Of a DNA stretch of 64,000 bases, positions 35,881 to 45,914 are shown one piece after another. The notes below the pieces were generated by a model that did no database searches, was not told the DNA's origin, and saw only the letters and a list, made by a program, of their open reading frames with translations. The DNA lies in the NCBI GenBank assembly GCA_014595895.1, contig JABUKB010000001.1:1674001-1738000 (forward strand), read 5' to 3'. The stretch is from Lysinibacillus odysseyi. Its GTDB lineage: Bacteria; Bacillota; Bacilli; Bacillales_A; Planococcaceae. Position numbers and translations under genes: made by a program. Numbering within the stretch: position 1 is the first letter of the stretch; each line of letters opens with the position of its first letter.

Positions 35881-37092
35881 TTAAATAAACATTCCTGCGA
35901 TGGCTGCAGATAATAGTGAAGCTAATGTACCTGCTATAACTGCTCTTACAGCAAGCTTAGCAATAACAGGACGCTTGGCCGGTGCCATATTACCTAAACC
36001 GCCGATTAAAATACCCATAGAGCTTAAGTTAGCAAATCCACACAGCGCGAACGATATAATAATACCTGTTTTCGCACTTAGTTCATCAATCACTGGACCG
36101 AAACTTGAAAATGCAACAAACTCATTTAATATTATTTTTTGACCGATAAATGAACCTGCACGTACTGCTTCTTCCCACGGTACACCAATCGCAAAAGCAA
36201 GAGGAGCAAAGACATAACCTAAAATACCTTCAAGCGTTAAGTTACCGAAGCCAAACCAGCCTCCAACGCCGCCTAAAATCCCATTTACTAACGCGATTAA
36301 TGAAATGAACGCTAGCAACATCGCACCAACATTGACCGCTAATTTCAAACCATCTGATGCACCATTCGCTGCTGCATCAATGACATTTGTTGCGGAAGAA
36401 TCTCTCTCTAATTTAAAGTCTGCTTCGTTTACTTCTTCTGTTTCAGGGATAAGAAGTTTAGCTAATATTAAACCAGCCGGTGCTGCCATAAAACTTGCTG
36501 CTAATAGATACTCCAATGGAACACCTAGCAAAGAATACCCTACTAATACGGCACCCGATACGGAAGCTAAACCGCCCGTCATTACCGCAAAAAGCTGCGA
36601 TTTTGTCATCGTATTTAAGAACGGACGAATTACAAGCGGTGCTTCTGTTTGTCCAACGAAGATGTTTGCTGCAGCATTAACAGATTCTGCTTGCGTTGTT
36701 CCTAATACTTTTGATAAGAAACCACCAATAATTCTGATGATAATTTGCATAATTCCTAAGTAATAAAGAACTGAAATTAAAGATGAGAAGAAAATAATGA
36801 TTGTTAATACACTCATCGCGAAGACAAATCCTACTTGTTCTGGGTTAGCCAACCCGCCGAATACAAAGTTAACCCCCTCAAATGCATAGTTCATGATCTG
36901 TTGGACGCCTTTTGATAATTGCAGTAATTTTTCGCGACCATATTCCCATTTTAAAACGATAAATGCAAAAATTAATTGAACAGCCAAACCAGATAACACA
37001 ATTCGCCACTGGATGGCTTTACGATTGTTTGAAAGCGCTATCCCAATTCCTAAAACGACTAGAATACCGACAATTCCCCATAGATAATTCAT
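35881..37092 (-). CDS. nupC: NupC-type concentrative nucleoside transporter
   Basis: 403-residue polytopic membrane protein of the CNT family (proton- or sodium-coupled nucleoside uptake). Visible signatures: ESVNAAANIFVGQTEAPLVIRPF, MTGGLASVSGAVL and a C-terminal GFANLSSMGILIGGLGNMAP. About eight or more hydrophobic helices. It sits between alaS and recD2, where B. subtilis has no such gene, so it is a lineage-specific addition. I see no purine riboswitch upstream. Exact substrate unknown. Confidence 0.92.
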   Translation of the reverse strand: MNYLWGIVGILVVLGIGIALSNNRKAIQWRIVLSGLAVQLIFAFIVLKWEYGREKLLQLSKGVQQIMNYAFEGVNFVFGGLANPEQVGFVFAMSVLTIIIFFSSLISVLYYLGIMQIIIRIIGGFLSKVLGTTQAESVNAAANIFVGQTEAPLVIRPFLNTMTKSQLFAVMTGGLASVSGAVLVGYSLLGVPLEYLLAASFMAAPAGLILAKLLIPETEEVNEADFKLERDSSATNVIDAAANGASDGLKLAVNVGAMLLAFISLIALVNGILGGVGGWFGFGNLTLEGILGYVFAPLAFAIGVPWEEAVRAGSFIGQKIILNEFVAFSSFGPVIDELSAKTGIIISFALCGFANLSSMGILIGGLGNMAPAKRPVIAKLAVRAVIAGTLASLLSAAIAGMFI

Positions 37093-37302
37093 ATAACACC
37101 TCTATTATTTATTTTGACATTTTTTGACATCCGACTACAGACAACAAACAACTTCATGTCGATACTAGCAAACGATAAAAACATTGTAAAATAACAGTAA
37201 ATTCGCAAATTTTTATTATTAATGAATATTCAAAAATTGTATTTTTTGAGTAAATTTAAGCATCATGTAGTATTTTGCCCGTCAAATCAGCATTTTATGT
37301 AC

Positions 37303-37342
37303 AAAAAGAAAAAACTGCTGACATCAAAATGCCAGCAGTTTT
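37303..37342 (-). terminator. terminator downstream of recD2
   Basis: Perfect AAAACTGCTG/CAGCAGTTTT stem followed by TTTTTTCTTTTT on the minus strand. Confidence 0.75.
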
Positions 37343-37450
37343 CTCCTTTTATTTTCTATAAATTTACTAAGCGAACCGTTACTTACCAATTTAAAAACCT
37401 AAATTTAACAAAAAATTGATTGGTCATTTTTTGTCCATTTTATGAATATT

Positions 37451-37475
37451 TAACGGGAACAATTTAGTCCCGTTA
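37451..37475. terminator. hairpin next to recD2 stop
   Basis: TAACGGGA/TCCCGTTA stem 20 bases past the recD2 stop; the T-run is better on the plus strand, so it may be only a stabilising hairpin. Confidence 0.4.
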
Positions 37476-37494
37476 ACTTATTTTTGTCCCGGTC

Positions 37495-39969
37495 TTATTC
37501 CTCCATAAAATGCTCTGGTGTAATGCCATTCATGCCAATCATTGGATGAATGGTTGCGATGGTTTCGGTATTTAAAACAAATGTACGGTCAACATTATTG
37601 CTCGTCATTTGTTCAGTATGGACGATTTCTTGTTTTTTGATACGTTCTATCGACGCTGTCTCTGGTGTTTCTACTACTGGGACGACTATGTCTTCCCCGT
37701 CCATCATGTTAAGGCGCGCACGTAGGCTCGTCAGTCTCATTAAATCATCTGTCGTCGCTAAGCCTTGTGCTAGCACATCCGGCTCCCCGCATAAAATCAG
37801 GAAATTTTTTGCGCGTGTAATCCCGGTATAAAGTAAATTGGGGCGCAGCATTTTCGTATAGCCGCGCACAACAGGCATAATGACCGTTTGAAATTCCGAG
37901 CCCTGTGATTTATGGATAGAACAGCAATAAGCGAGGGTGATTTGATTTAAATCAGGGCGCTGATAGGTCACTTCAATTCCATCAAAATCAACGACCAATA
38001 AATCCTGCTTTTCAATCGTTTCTTTTGCCTTAATAATTGCCACGACTTCTCCCATATCCCCATTAAACACATTGCTTTCCGGCTGATTGACTAGCTGCAG
38101 CACTTTATCTCCGATGCGATAAATCGTATCACCGAAGGCTAGTTCTTTTCGCGTCCCGTCATTCGGATTGACCAGTTCTTGAATTTGTTTATTCAAAGCG
38201 TCAATTCCTGCCGGTCCTCGGTACATCGGTGCAAGCACTTGCACATCACGAATCTTTTGCCCTTTCGCAACGGCATTTTTAACAATTTGGGTGACTACGC
38301 TTGCTACCTGCGAGCTATCCGCCTTGATAAACGAGCGGTCACTCGTTTTGGCTGTTAAAGTTTCCGGCACGATTCCTTTTTTTATTTGGTGGGCAATTTC
38401 AATGATAGTGGAGCCCTCTGCTTGACGATAAACATCTGTCAGTTCAACGGTTGGAATTTGCTTAGAGGCTAATAAATCTTTTAGTACTTGACCTGGTCCG
38501 ACTGGTGGTAGCTGATCCTGGTCGCCGACAAAGACGACTTGCACATCTTCCGGTAAACTTTTCATTAGCTGATGAGCGAGCCACGTATCGACCATCGACA
38601 TCTCATCAATAATAATCAGCTTGCCGGCAATTTCCCGACTTGCTTCTTCTTCCTTATCTTCCTGACCTGTAAAGCCAAGCAAACGGTGGATCGTCATGGC
38701 AGGAAGCTGAGTAGATTCCGCTAATCTTTTAGCAGCCCGCCCTGTAGGAGCCGCCAATACAATCGGAAAGGCTTCTTCTTTTTGTGCATAGTGTTTCGGA
38801 TCCAGCGGCAAACCGTGCAATGCCGCATACACTTCTACAAGACCTTTCACAACGGTAGTTTTTCCCGTTCCGGGCCCCCCCGTCAAAATCATCACAGCCG
38901 AGTTGAGGGCTGTTTCTATAGCTAAAGCTTGTGTTGGTGCATAGCTTACATTGTATTCTTCTTCCACTTCACCAATGGCTTTCCTGATTTCGTCTTTTGA
39001 AAACGTCTCATGCTTGGCGTGTTCCTTTACTAAGTCCAAAATTTTGGCGGCAATCCCCACCTCACTGTAATAAAGAGAAGGTAAATACAGTCTTGTTTCT
39101 TCGCCGCAAATTTGCCCATTATCCCGCATATCGATACAGGCTGCAGAAATTGCTTCATATGGAATTTCGACATGTTGGCTATTTTCCAGCATATCCTTTG
39201 TTTTCGGTAAAACATGCTCGGCATCTAAATATACATGCCCCTCCGATAACGCTGCATGATTAAGCACATGTAAAACAGCCGCCTTGATCCGGTCGGGGTG
39301 ATTGCCCGTAATGCCTAAACGGTAGCCAAGCTCATCGGCACGCCCAAAGCCTACACCCTCCACTTCGCCAATTAAACGATAGGGATTTTCCAAAATAAGC
39401 GGAATGGTCTCTTCCCGGTAAAACTGATATATTTTCATACTCAGCTGCGGACCGAATCCCCATTCATTGAGCTGAATCATAATTTTTTGCAGTCCTAAAT
39501 TTTGTTCAACCACAGCACGAATTTGCGCTTTCTTATCCTTTGCTATACGTGGAATATCGTCAAGCGCATGAGGGTCCTCTAAAATACGCTGCAACGCATC
39601 GGCACCTAGTTTTTCAACAATCATTTCCGCTGTTTTACGTCCAACACCCGGAAATAAATCACTCGATAAATAATGTACGACGCCCGTTTCTGTAGCAGGT
39701 ACTTCTTTCTGAAACGTTTCTACTTGAAACTGCTGCCCGTATTTGGGATGCACCTTTAATGTACCTGTAAAGCGGAATAAATCATCCTCGGTCAATGGCG
39801 GGAAATACCCAACCACGATGATTTCCTTATCCTTATAATCTATATTGGTTTCCTGAATAACTACCCGAATAATAGAGTACATATTTGTAGCGTTATGAAA
39901 AATCGACACGATTGGTCGGCCTAAAATAAATGGTTTATTCATTTCGAATAAATTGAGGTTTTCAGCCAC
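37495..39969 (-). CDS. recD2: ATP-dependent DNA helicase RecD2
   Basis: 824-residue SF1B 5'-3' helicase, the RecBC-independent RecD2 type (B. subtilis YrrC). An N-terminal OB/HhH-containing region (residues 1-320, with PGVGRKTAEMIVEKLG) precedes the helicase core: Walker A TGGPGTGKTTVVKG, Walker B IIIDEMSMVD, and the C-terminal CSIHKSQGSEFQTVIMPV. Start GTG at 39969 follows AAGGAG by ten bases; longer in-frame starts would cover that site. Involved in replication-fork repair and mismatch repair control in Bacillus. Confidence 0.95.
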   Translation of the reverse strand: MAENLNLFEMNKPFILGRPIVSIFHNATNMYSIIRVVIQETNIDYKDKEIIVVGYFPPLTEDDLFRFTGTLKVHPKYGQQFQVETFQKEVPATETGVVHYLSSDLFPGVGRKTAEMIVEKLGADALQRILEDPHALDDIPRIAKDKKAQIRAVVEQNLGLQKIMIQLNEWGFGPQLSMKIYQFYREETIPLILENPYRLIGEVEGVGFGRADELGYRLGITGNHPDRIKAAVLHVLNHAALSEGHVYLDAEHVLPKTKDMLENSQHVEIPYEAISAACIDMRDNGQICGEETRLYLPSLYYSEVGIAAKILDLVKEHAKHETFSKDEIRKAIGEVEEEYNVSYAPTQALAIETALNSAVMILTGGPGTGKTTVVKGLVEVYAALHGLPLDPKHYAQKEEAFPIVLAAPTGRAAKRLAESTQLPAMTIHRLLGFTGQEDKEEEASREIAGKLIIIDEMSMVDTWLAHQLMKSLPEDVQVVFVGDQDQLPPVGPGQVLKDLLASKQIPTVELTDVYRQAEGSTIIEIAHQIKKGIVPETLTAKTSDRSFIKADSSQVASVVTQIVKNAVAKGQKIRDVQVLAPMYRGPAGIDALNKQIQELVNPNDGTRKELAFGDTIYRIGDKVLQLVNQPESNVFNGDMGEVVAIIKAKETIEKQDLLVVDFDGIEVTYQRPDLNQITLAYCCSIHKSQGSEFQTVIMPVVRGYTKMLRPNLLYTGITRAKNFLILCGEPDVLAQGLATTDDLMRLTSLRARLNMMDGEDIVVPVVETPETASIERIKKQEIVHTEQMTSNNVDRTFVLNTETIATIHPMIGMNGITPEHFMEE

Positions 39970-40139
39970 TCCGACCTCACTCCTTGCATAGCATATTTCG
40001 TCCTTACATTTTATCATACGCATGACACAGTGTCCTTGAAATTTGCACGATTATTGGCGTTTCGTATGATTTCATATTTTTCTCAAATAAATCATGTTAT
40101 GCTAGAAAACAGAATATTTATGCAAATGGGGTGAATAGT

Positions 40140-40892
40140 ATGCAGTTTCGTCCATGTATTGATTTACATGATGGAAAAGTAAAACAAATTGTCGGGAGTA
40201 CACTTGGCTATCAAGACCAGGCGGTAGTAGAAAACTTTACCTCCGATTATGATTCAACCTACTACGCCAAGCTATTTCAACAAGATGGCTTGACGGGCGG
40301 GCATGTCATTATGCTAGGACCTGGCAATGAAGAGGCAGCACTGCAAGCCTTGGCTGCCTATCCAGGCGGTCTGCAAGTGGGTGGCGGCATCACTGCTGAA
40401 AATGCCAAAACCTATATTGAAGCAGGGGCTTCCCATGTGATTGTCACTTCCTACTTGTTTTATGATGGGCAATTAGACAGGGAGCGCTTGACAAATTTAG
40501 TGGCTGCTGTTGGCAAGGAGCATGTAGTGATTGATTTAAGCTGTCGGAAAAAGGACGGTAAATGGTATGTTGTCACAGATAAATGGACTAAATTCAGTAA
40601 TTTTGAAGTAAACGCCCAATCCCTTCGCGAGATGGAACAGTATTGTGATGAGTTTTTAATCCATGCTGTCGATGTCGAAGGGAAACGCAGCGGGATGCAG
40701 GAAGAGCTCGTAGCTGATTTAGCTCAGTGGACGACTATTCCTACAACCTATGCAGGTGGGGTTCGTTCGCTCGAAGATCTAAAAAAATTCGAGCAGCTTG
40801 GACAAGGCAAGTTACACGTGACAATCGGCAGCGCTCTCGATATTTTCGGTGGCGATTTGGCATATGAAAGAGTAGTAGCCTATTGTAAATAG
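40140..40892 (+). CDS. hisA: eukaryote-type HisA (phosphoribosylformimino-AICAR ribotide isomerase)
   Basis: 250-residue TIM-barrel isomerase for the fourth step of histidine synthesis. It looks like fungal/plant HIS6 rather than ordinary bacterial HisA: CIDLHDGKVKQIVG at the N-terminus, FxSDYDSTYYAKLFQ, VIMLGPGNEEAA, LQVGGGIT, VIDLSCRKKDGKW, EFLIHAVDVEGK and GSALDIFGGDL. The two catalytic aspartates (in CIDLHDG and VIDLSCR) are kept. Start ATG at 40140 after GGGGTG. It stands alone on the plus strand in a minus-strand region, with no other histidine genes in the window, followed by one small gene. Confidence 0.9.
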   Translation: MQFRPCIDLHDGKVKQIVGSTLGYQDQAVVENFTSDYDSTYYAKLFQQDGLTGGHVIMLGPGNEEAALQALAAYPGGLQVGGGITAENAKTYIEAGASHVIVTSYLFYDGQLDRERLTNLVAAVGKEHVVIDLSCRKKDGKWYVVTDKWTKFSNFEVNAQSLREMEQYCDEFLIHAVDVEGKRSGMQEELVADLAQWTTIPTTYAGGVRSLEDLKKFEQLGQGKLHVTIGSALDIFGGDLAYERVVAYCK

Positions 40893-40907
40893 CGAGGAGT
40901 AAACTTT

Positions 40908-41195
40908 ATGAATATTGTCTATCAACAGTTAGTATTCCCCTTTAAAGAAACCAATTTAGAACGTATTGTAGATGGCAAGTACTTCAAAATTATTTTAAAG
41001 GACCACTCTCAAAAATTGCGTGTGTGCTTGGAAAATGAAATGATGTTACTTGAGTTTTCAAAGTCATTGCAAGCGATGTGCTGCTTATTGCAGGACTATG
41101 AAAAGGAATCCTATATCCAAACAGTTATTAACTTGGAAGCTTTTATCGAAAAATTTAATGAAGGCTACCATCTTAATGTAGCTGTACAGTATTAA
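40908..41195 (+). CDS. hypothetical protein, 95 aa
   Basis: I do not recognise this family. It is a soluble protein with a strand-rich N-terminal half (MNIVYQQLVFPFKE) and a helical C-terminal half. Start ATG at 40908, preceded by GAGGAG. It lies 15 bases after hisA on the same strand and both share one terminator, so they form a two-gene operon. It could be a partner of the isomerase or simply a passenger. Confidence 0.7.
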   Translation: MNIVYQQLVFPFKETNLERIVDGKYFKIILKDHSQKLRVCLENEMMLLEFSKSLQAMCCLLQDYEKESYIQTVINLEAFIEKFNEGYHLNVAVQY

Positions 41196-41197
41196 TG

Positions 41198-41242
41198 ATA
41201 AAATCCCTACCTTACATAAACTCGTAAGCTAGGGATTTTATA
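41198..41242. terminator. bidirectional terminator after the hisA operon
   Basis: ATAAAATCCCTA/TAGGGATTTTAT perfect stem between convergent genes. Confidence 0.8.
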
Positions 41243-41243
41243 T

Positions 41244-41831
41244 TTATAAGGTTATGCTGTCTATTGCGGGTGCATAGACCTCAAACGCATCTGCTGGCAC
41301 AGTGCTACGCTGGTAGAAGTACCCTATATGCTCAGTAGCTGTTTCATAGCTTTCAGCGTCTACTTGAATTGTTTCTATTATCAATGATTTGATTTGAAAT
41401 GCTTCTTTATACGCTTGCCCTAATTTCGTCATATCAATCGCTTCTGCGAGAAGTAAGCGAATCTTCTGTCCCTCGTCACTTACCATCGCCAAAGCATCCT
41501 GCGTAATATATTCTTCAACCCATTTATTTTTCGTCATCAGTTCATTTTCTGACTCATAAGGAATTGTCGCTTTTCCCTTTTCTACATTTACATCATACAC
41601 AATCCCCGTCTTTTCAGATCGTACTGTTGCTAAAAAGACTTCCGGATTTTCTACTGTTTCAATATTGGACCAAGTCAATGTAAAATCTTCATCATACTGC
41701 TCGTTTAATTGTTCTATCATATCTTCTGTTATACTACCAATTTGCCAAGTAGGAATTAATACAAGTACAACAGAAACGACGATGACCATTGCTACTGTCA
41801 TAATCATTGTCCATTTAAAGCCTTTTGTCAT
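41244..41831 (-). CDS. hypothetical membrane-anchored protein, 195 aa
   Basis: One N-terminal membrane helix (about residues 9-28, MIMTVAMVIVVSVVLVLI), followed by an about 165-residue acidic, presumably extracytoplasmic domain. No cysteine or lipobox. Start ATG at 41831. It lies convergent to the hisA pair and just downstream of the phosphate transporter, with an intervening terminator, so it is not clearly part of that operon. No family recognised. Confidence 0.7.
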   Translation of the reverse strand: MTKGFKWTMIMTVAMVIVVSVVLVLIPTWQIGSITEDMIEQLNEQYDEDFTLTWSNIETVENPEVFLATVRSEKTGIVYDVNVEKGKATIPYESENELMTKNKWVEEYITQDALAMVSDEGQKIRLLLAEAIDMTKLGQAYKEAFQIKSLIIETIQVDAESYETATEHIGYFYQRSTVPADAFEVYAPAIDSITL

Positions 41832-41876
41832 TTCTAAACGCTACTTTCCTTTTATATTTCTCTTTGCATTATAAGA

Positions 41877-41918
41877 AAAAAAGACTGTATCGAAAAGGAA
41901 TCCCTCTCGAACAGTCCT
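41877..41918 (-). terminator. pit terminator
   Basis: GACTGT-TCGA facing TCGA-ACAGTC stem followed by seven T residues on the minus strand. Confidence 0.75.
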
Positions 41919-41922
41919 ATTT

Positions 41923-42939
41923 TTAAAAGATGAAACTTAAAATCATGTAGAAAAGTGCAGCCATTAATGCTGAAATTGGAATCGTAATGATCCATGTTAA
42001 TACCATTTTACGTGCTACGCCCCAACGAACGCCTTTCACACGTTGAGCTGCTCCTACGCCCATAATGGCTGAGGAAATAACATGTGTTGTCGATACCGGT
42101 AATGCGATTAATGTCGCACCGAAAATAACCGTTGCAGAAGAAAGGTCTGCTGCAGCACCGTTTACTGGACGGATTTTCATAATCTTGCCGCCAACTGTTT
42201 TGATAATTTTGTAACCGCCTACTGACGTACCAAGCCCCATTGCTAGCGCACAGGCTACACGTACCCAGTTTTGTACTTCGTCCCCTGTTTGCATATGGCC
42301 GGCAATTAACGCCATCGTAATAATCCCCATTGCTTTTTGGGCATCGTTTGTACCATGGGTAAAAGACTGAAGAGCCGCTGTACCAATTTGCAATGTACGG
42401 AAGCCTCTATTTGTTTTATATAAAGGCATATTTTTAAATAAGACTTTAAAGAGTGACATCATCAAGAAACCTACTGCTAATGCGATAAACGGTGACGTGA
42501 CAAGTGCTTGCAAAATCTTCAAGAAGCCTTCGTAGTTTAAAATTCCAAAGCCGGCTGCCCCAATAGCTGCACCCGCAATCGAGCCGATTAATGTATGAGA
42601 AGAACTTGACGGAATACCGTAATACCAAGTTAATAAGTTCCATGTAATGGCTGAACATAATGCTGCCAAAATAACAATTGATCCTGTAACATCACCTTCA
42701 AAAGCATTTAATGACATTGGATCGACGATGTCTTTGGCAATCGCTTTGGCAACACCTACAAACGTTAAGGCTCCAATAAAGTTCATTGTTGCCGCCATTA
42801 ATACTGCTACACGCGGCTTTAAAGCTCTTGTCGAAACAGATGTGGCAATGGCATTGGCCGTATCGTGGAATCCATTGATAAAGTCAAATGCTAATGCAAA
42901 TACCACGACTAATATTGTGACTAAAAATATTGTATCCAT
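41923..42939 (-). CDS. pit: PiT-family inorganic phosphate transporter
   Basis: 338-residue membrane transporter of the low-affinity PiT family, about nine to ten helices in two inverted halves. The first signature is AFDFINGFHDTANAIATSVST near the N-terminus; the second is FTHGTNDAQKAMGIITMAL in the middle. It is 18 bases downstream of the DUF47 gene, the standard two-gene phosphate uptake unit. Its place between recD2 and the TPR gene is not found in B. subtilis. Confidence 0.95.
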   Translation of the reverse strand: MDTIFLVTILVVVFALAFDFINGFHDTANAIATSVSTRALKPRVAVLMAATMNFIGALTFVGVAKAIAKDIVDPMSLNAFEGDVTGSIVILAALCSAITWNLLTWYYGIPSSSSHTLIGSIAGAAIGAAGFGILNYEGFLKILQALVTSPFIALAVGFLMMSLFKVLFKNMPLYKTNRGFRTLQIGTAALQSFTHGTNDAQKAMGIITMALIAGHMQTGDEVQNWVRVACALAMGLGTSVGGYKIIKTVGGKIMKIRPVNGAAADLSSATVIFGATLIALPVSTTHVISSAIMGVGAAQRVKGVRWGVARKMVLTWIITIPISALMAALFYMILSFIF

Positions 42940-42957
42940 ACTTTATCTCCCATTACA

Positions 42958-43578
42958 TTACGCGTTGCGCATAATGATTGTTTCAATTGTATTCGCTACA
43001 TTTTGACAGTAGTCTGCTATCTCTTCAAACTGCTCATATAAATCTTTTAACTTGATTAGACGAATTGGATCTTTTTCATTTAAGAATAGCTGTTTAATAG
43101 ATGAACGTTGGATTTCATCGCACTCGCGTTCATAATCTTTAATTAAAATAGCGTGCTGACGCATGCCAACTAAATTTCTTTTCGTTAATAACTCCATCGC
43201 TTTCACAATTTCGTCTGTTGCTTTTGTTATATATTTTAAGAAATCGCGCATCGGTTGGTCGATTTCGATGAATGAGAACATTTCGAAGTGAGCAATACAC
43301 CCTTCCACACCGTCTAAAATATCATCCATACGAATTGCTAACGCTAGCATGTCCTCACGTTCGATTGGTGTCATAAATGATTTATTTAACATGACAATCA
43401 ATTGATGGATTAATTTATCCCCCGCTGTTTCGTATTCTTTCATTCTTACTGTAATTTCCTTTAAATCAGCTACTGTGTCGATACGAAAATCATTGGCGTA
43501 ATGTGTGCCTGCTTGGACATTTAAAGCGATTTGATGAAGTGCTGTGAAAAATGGATCTTGTTTTTTTGAACTAAACAT
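42958..43578 (-). CDS. DUF47 family phosphate transport accessory protein
   Basis: 206-residue all-helical, PhoU-like protein of the DUF47 family (Pit accessory protein, YkaA). Typical blocks: ALAIRMDDILDGVEGCIAHFEMF and YERECDEIQRS. It probably controls or stabilises the PiT transporter encoded next to it. Start ATG at 43578. Upstream lies a set of four TTACAT-like repeats that may bind PhoP. Confidence 0.93.
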   Translation of the reverse strand: MFSSKKQDPFFTALHQIALNVQAGTHYANDFRIDTVADLKEITVRMKEYETAGDKLIHQLIVMLNKSFMTPIEREDMLALAIRMDDILDGVEGCIAHFEMFSFIEIDQPMRDFLKYITKATDEIVKAMELLTKRNLVGMRQHAILIKDYERECDEIQRSSIKQLFLNEKDPIRLIKLKDLYEQFEEIADYCQNVANTIETIIMRNA

Positions 43579-43670
43579 GGAATTGCCCCCGTATATATAA
43601 GTTTATTAGTTTTAATTGTCTTGTAGGACCTCGATTATCATATCAAAACATTTTAAAAAAATGTATTACT

Positions 43671-43709
43671 TTAAACATGAAAGTTACATTTTTTACATTC
43701 CCGTAACAT
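43671..43709. promoter_or_regulatory. putative Pho-box-like repeat upstream of pit operon
   Basis: On the plus strand four 7-mers, TAAACAT (43672), GTTACAT (43683), TTTACAT (43692) and GTAACAT (43703), are spaced 11, 9 and 11 bases apart, close to one helical turn. This resembles the TTAACA repeats bound by PhoP, but in reversed orientation relative to the pit genes. A TATGAT-like -10 lies about 30 bases nearer the gene. Confidence 0.4.
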
Positions 43710-43975
43710 AAAGTCCAATTTATTTACATATTTCTTCGTAAGAGGGAATTTATGAACTTTCAAAATATGTAGAAATAAATTGATTAAAAGAGAATTTTTA
43801 TACTTTTTGTCTTTTCTTATACCCTTAAATATCCAATAAATGTTAAATATTTGAAATAATATTATAATTTTAAATGTTAAGATTTTGTAAACGAAAAGCC
43901 ACTTTCCATTCACTTTATACATGTTTTATTTACAAACATTTATTGGATAACAAGATTCTTGCGGTCAAATTCCAT

Positions 43976-44011
43976 AAAAATGCCACCATAAAGAATAACC
44001 TTATGGTGGTA
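43976..44011 (-). terminator. terminator of the TPR gene
   Basis: TACCACCATAA/TTATGGTGGNA stem followed by a T-rich tract on the minus strand. Confidence 0.8.
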
Positions 44012-44024
44012 ATGGTATGTGTAT

Positions 44025-44690
44025 TTAATTTTGACGCTGGCACAACATATCATAAATATAGCGAGCCTGCTCAAATTCCGGTGCCAATGTATATGCCTGC
44101 TTCAGGTGATATTTTGCATCTTCCAAACGATCAGTAGACACCGCATACAGCACACCTAAATTATAATGCGCATCTGCATTATTCACATCTTCCGCAATCA
44201 CATATTCCAGCTCCGGTTTTGCTTGCTCAAATAATTCGAGTGTACACAATAAAATGGCATAGCCTAAACGAATTTCAATATCCTCAGGCGCTATTTCCGC
44301 AGCGCGTTGCATATATGGCAATGCTAATTTTTGATTGCCTTCACGTTCAAATGATTTGGCTAGCATAAAGTATGCATCTGCCCCTTCAATACCGTGGTCA
44401 ATGGATTTTTGATAAAGCTTTGCCGCCTCTACGAAACGTTCCGCGTTGTAATATAAATTAGCTAAGCCATAGTAAGCTGTTGCAGCTGTTTCATCTACAG
44501 TAATCGCTTTTTGGAAGAAACGCTCAGCGCGCTCCGTATCATTCATCGTAGCTAATAAATTACCAAAATTAATATAGCCTACAGGATCATTGGAATTTTG
44601 CTCAATCGCATCATTAAACGCTTGTGCAGCTTCGTCATAACGTTTTTCTTGAAAAGCCTTAATTCCTACTTCATTATAATCTACAATCAT
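44025..44690 (-). CDS. yrrB: tetratricopeptide repeat protein (YrrB-like)
   Basis: 221-residue protein made of about six TPR units from the first to last residues (e.g. AFNDAIEQNSNDPVGYINFGNLLA, AITVDETAATAYYGLANLYYNAERF). TPRs form protein-binding superhelices. B. subtilis has yrrB at this position, between recD2 and mnmA. No enzymatic domain. Partners unknown. Confidence 0.9.
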   Translation of the reverse strand: MIVDYNEVGIKAFQEKRYDEAAQAFNDAIEQNSNDPVGYINFGNLLATMNDTERAERFFQKAITVDETAATAYYGLANLYYNAERFVEAAKLYQKSIDHGIEGADAYFMLAKSFEREGNQKLALPYMQRAAEIAPEDIEIRLGYAILLCTLELFEQAKPELEYVIAEDVNNADAHYNLGVLYAVSTDRLEDAKYHLKQAYTLAPEFEQARYIYDMLCQRQN

Positions 44691-44707
44691 GCTTTCACCT
44701 CATATAG

Positions 44708-44738
44708 AAAGACAAAGCCGTCTAGCGACTTTGTCTTC
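44708..44738 (-). terminator. mnmA terminator
   Basis: AAGACAAAG/CTTTGTCTT stem with T-rich end on the minus strand, between mnmA and the TPR gene. Confidence 0.6.
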
Positions 44739-44741
44739 GGT

Positions 44742-45878
<1,137 letters not shown>

Positions 45879-45914
45879 TTAGACAAGACGGCTTCAAAGG
45901 CGCGTAGTCTTTAT

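Larger units (their letters stand above)
37093..37494. other. intergenic region between recD2 and nupC
   Basis: About 400 AT-rich bases. It contains two hairpins (37303-37342 and 37451-37475) downstream of recD2 and, just before nupC, a direct repeat ATGTCAAAA on the minus strand (about 37110-37131) that could be an operator or part of the promoter. A 65-codon frame on the plus strand spans the hairpin and is not accepted. Confidence 0.5.
43579..44024. other. intergenic region upstream of pit operon
   Basis: About 445 very AT-rich bases with the Pho-box-like repeats and the TPR gene terminator. I see no other feature in it. Confidence 0.5.

Noticed and set aside
37093-37300. Purine riboswitch upstream of nupC
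   Set aside because: The conserved P1 and loop sequences of the purine aptamer are not present on the minus strand.
37222-37419. 65-codon plus-strand frame between nupC and recD2
   Set aside because: It spans a strong hairpin and consists mostly of AT-driven Lys/Phe residues.
43671-43922. 83-codon minus-strand frame upstream of the pit operon
   Set aside because: AT-rich region with Lys/Ile/Asn/Phe bias, no ribosome site, and it overlaps the repeat array.
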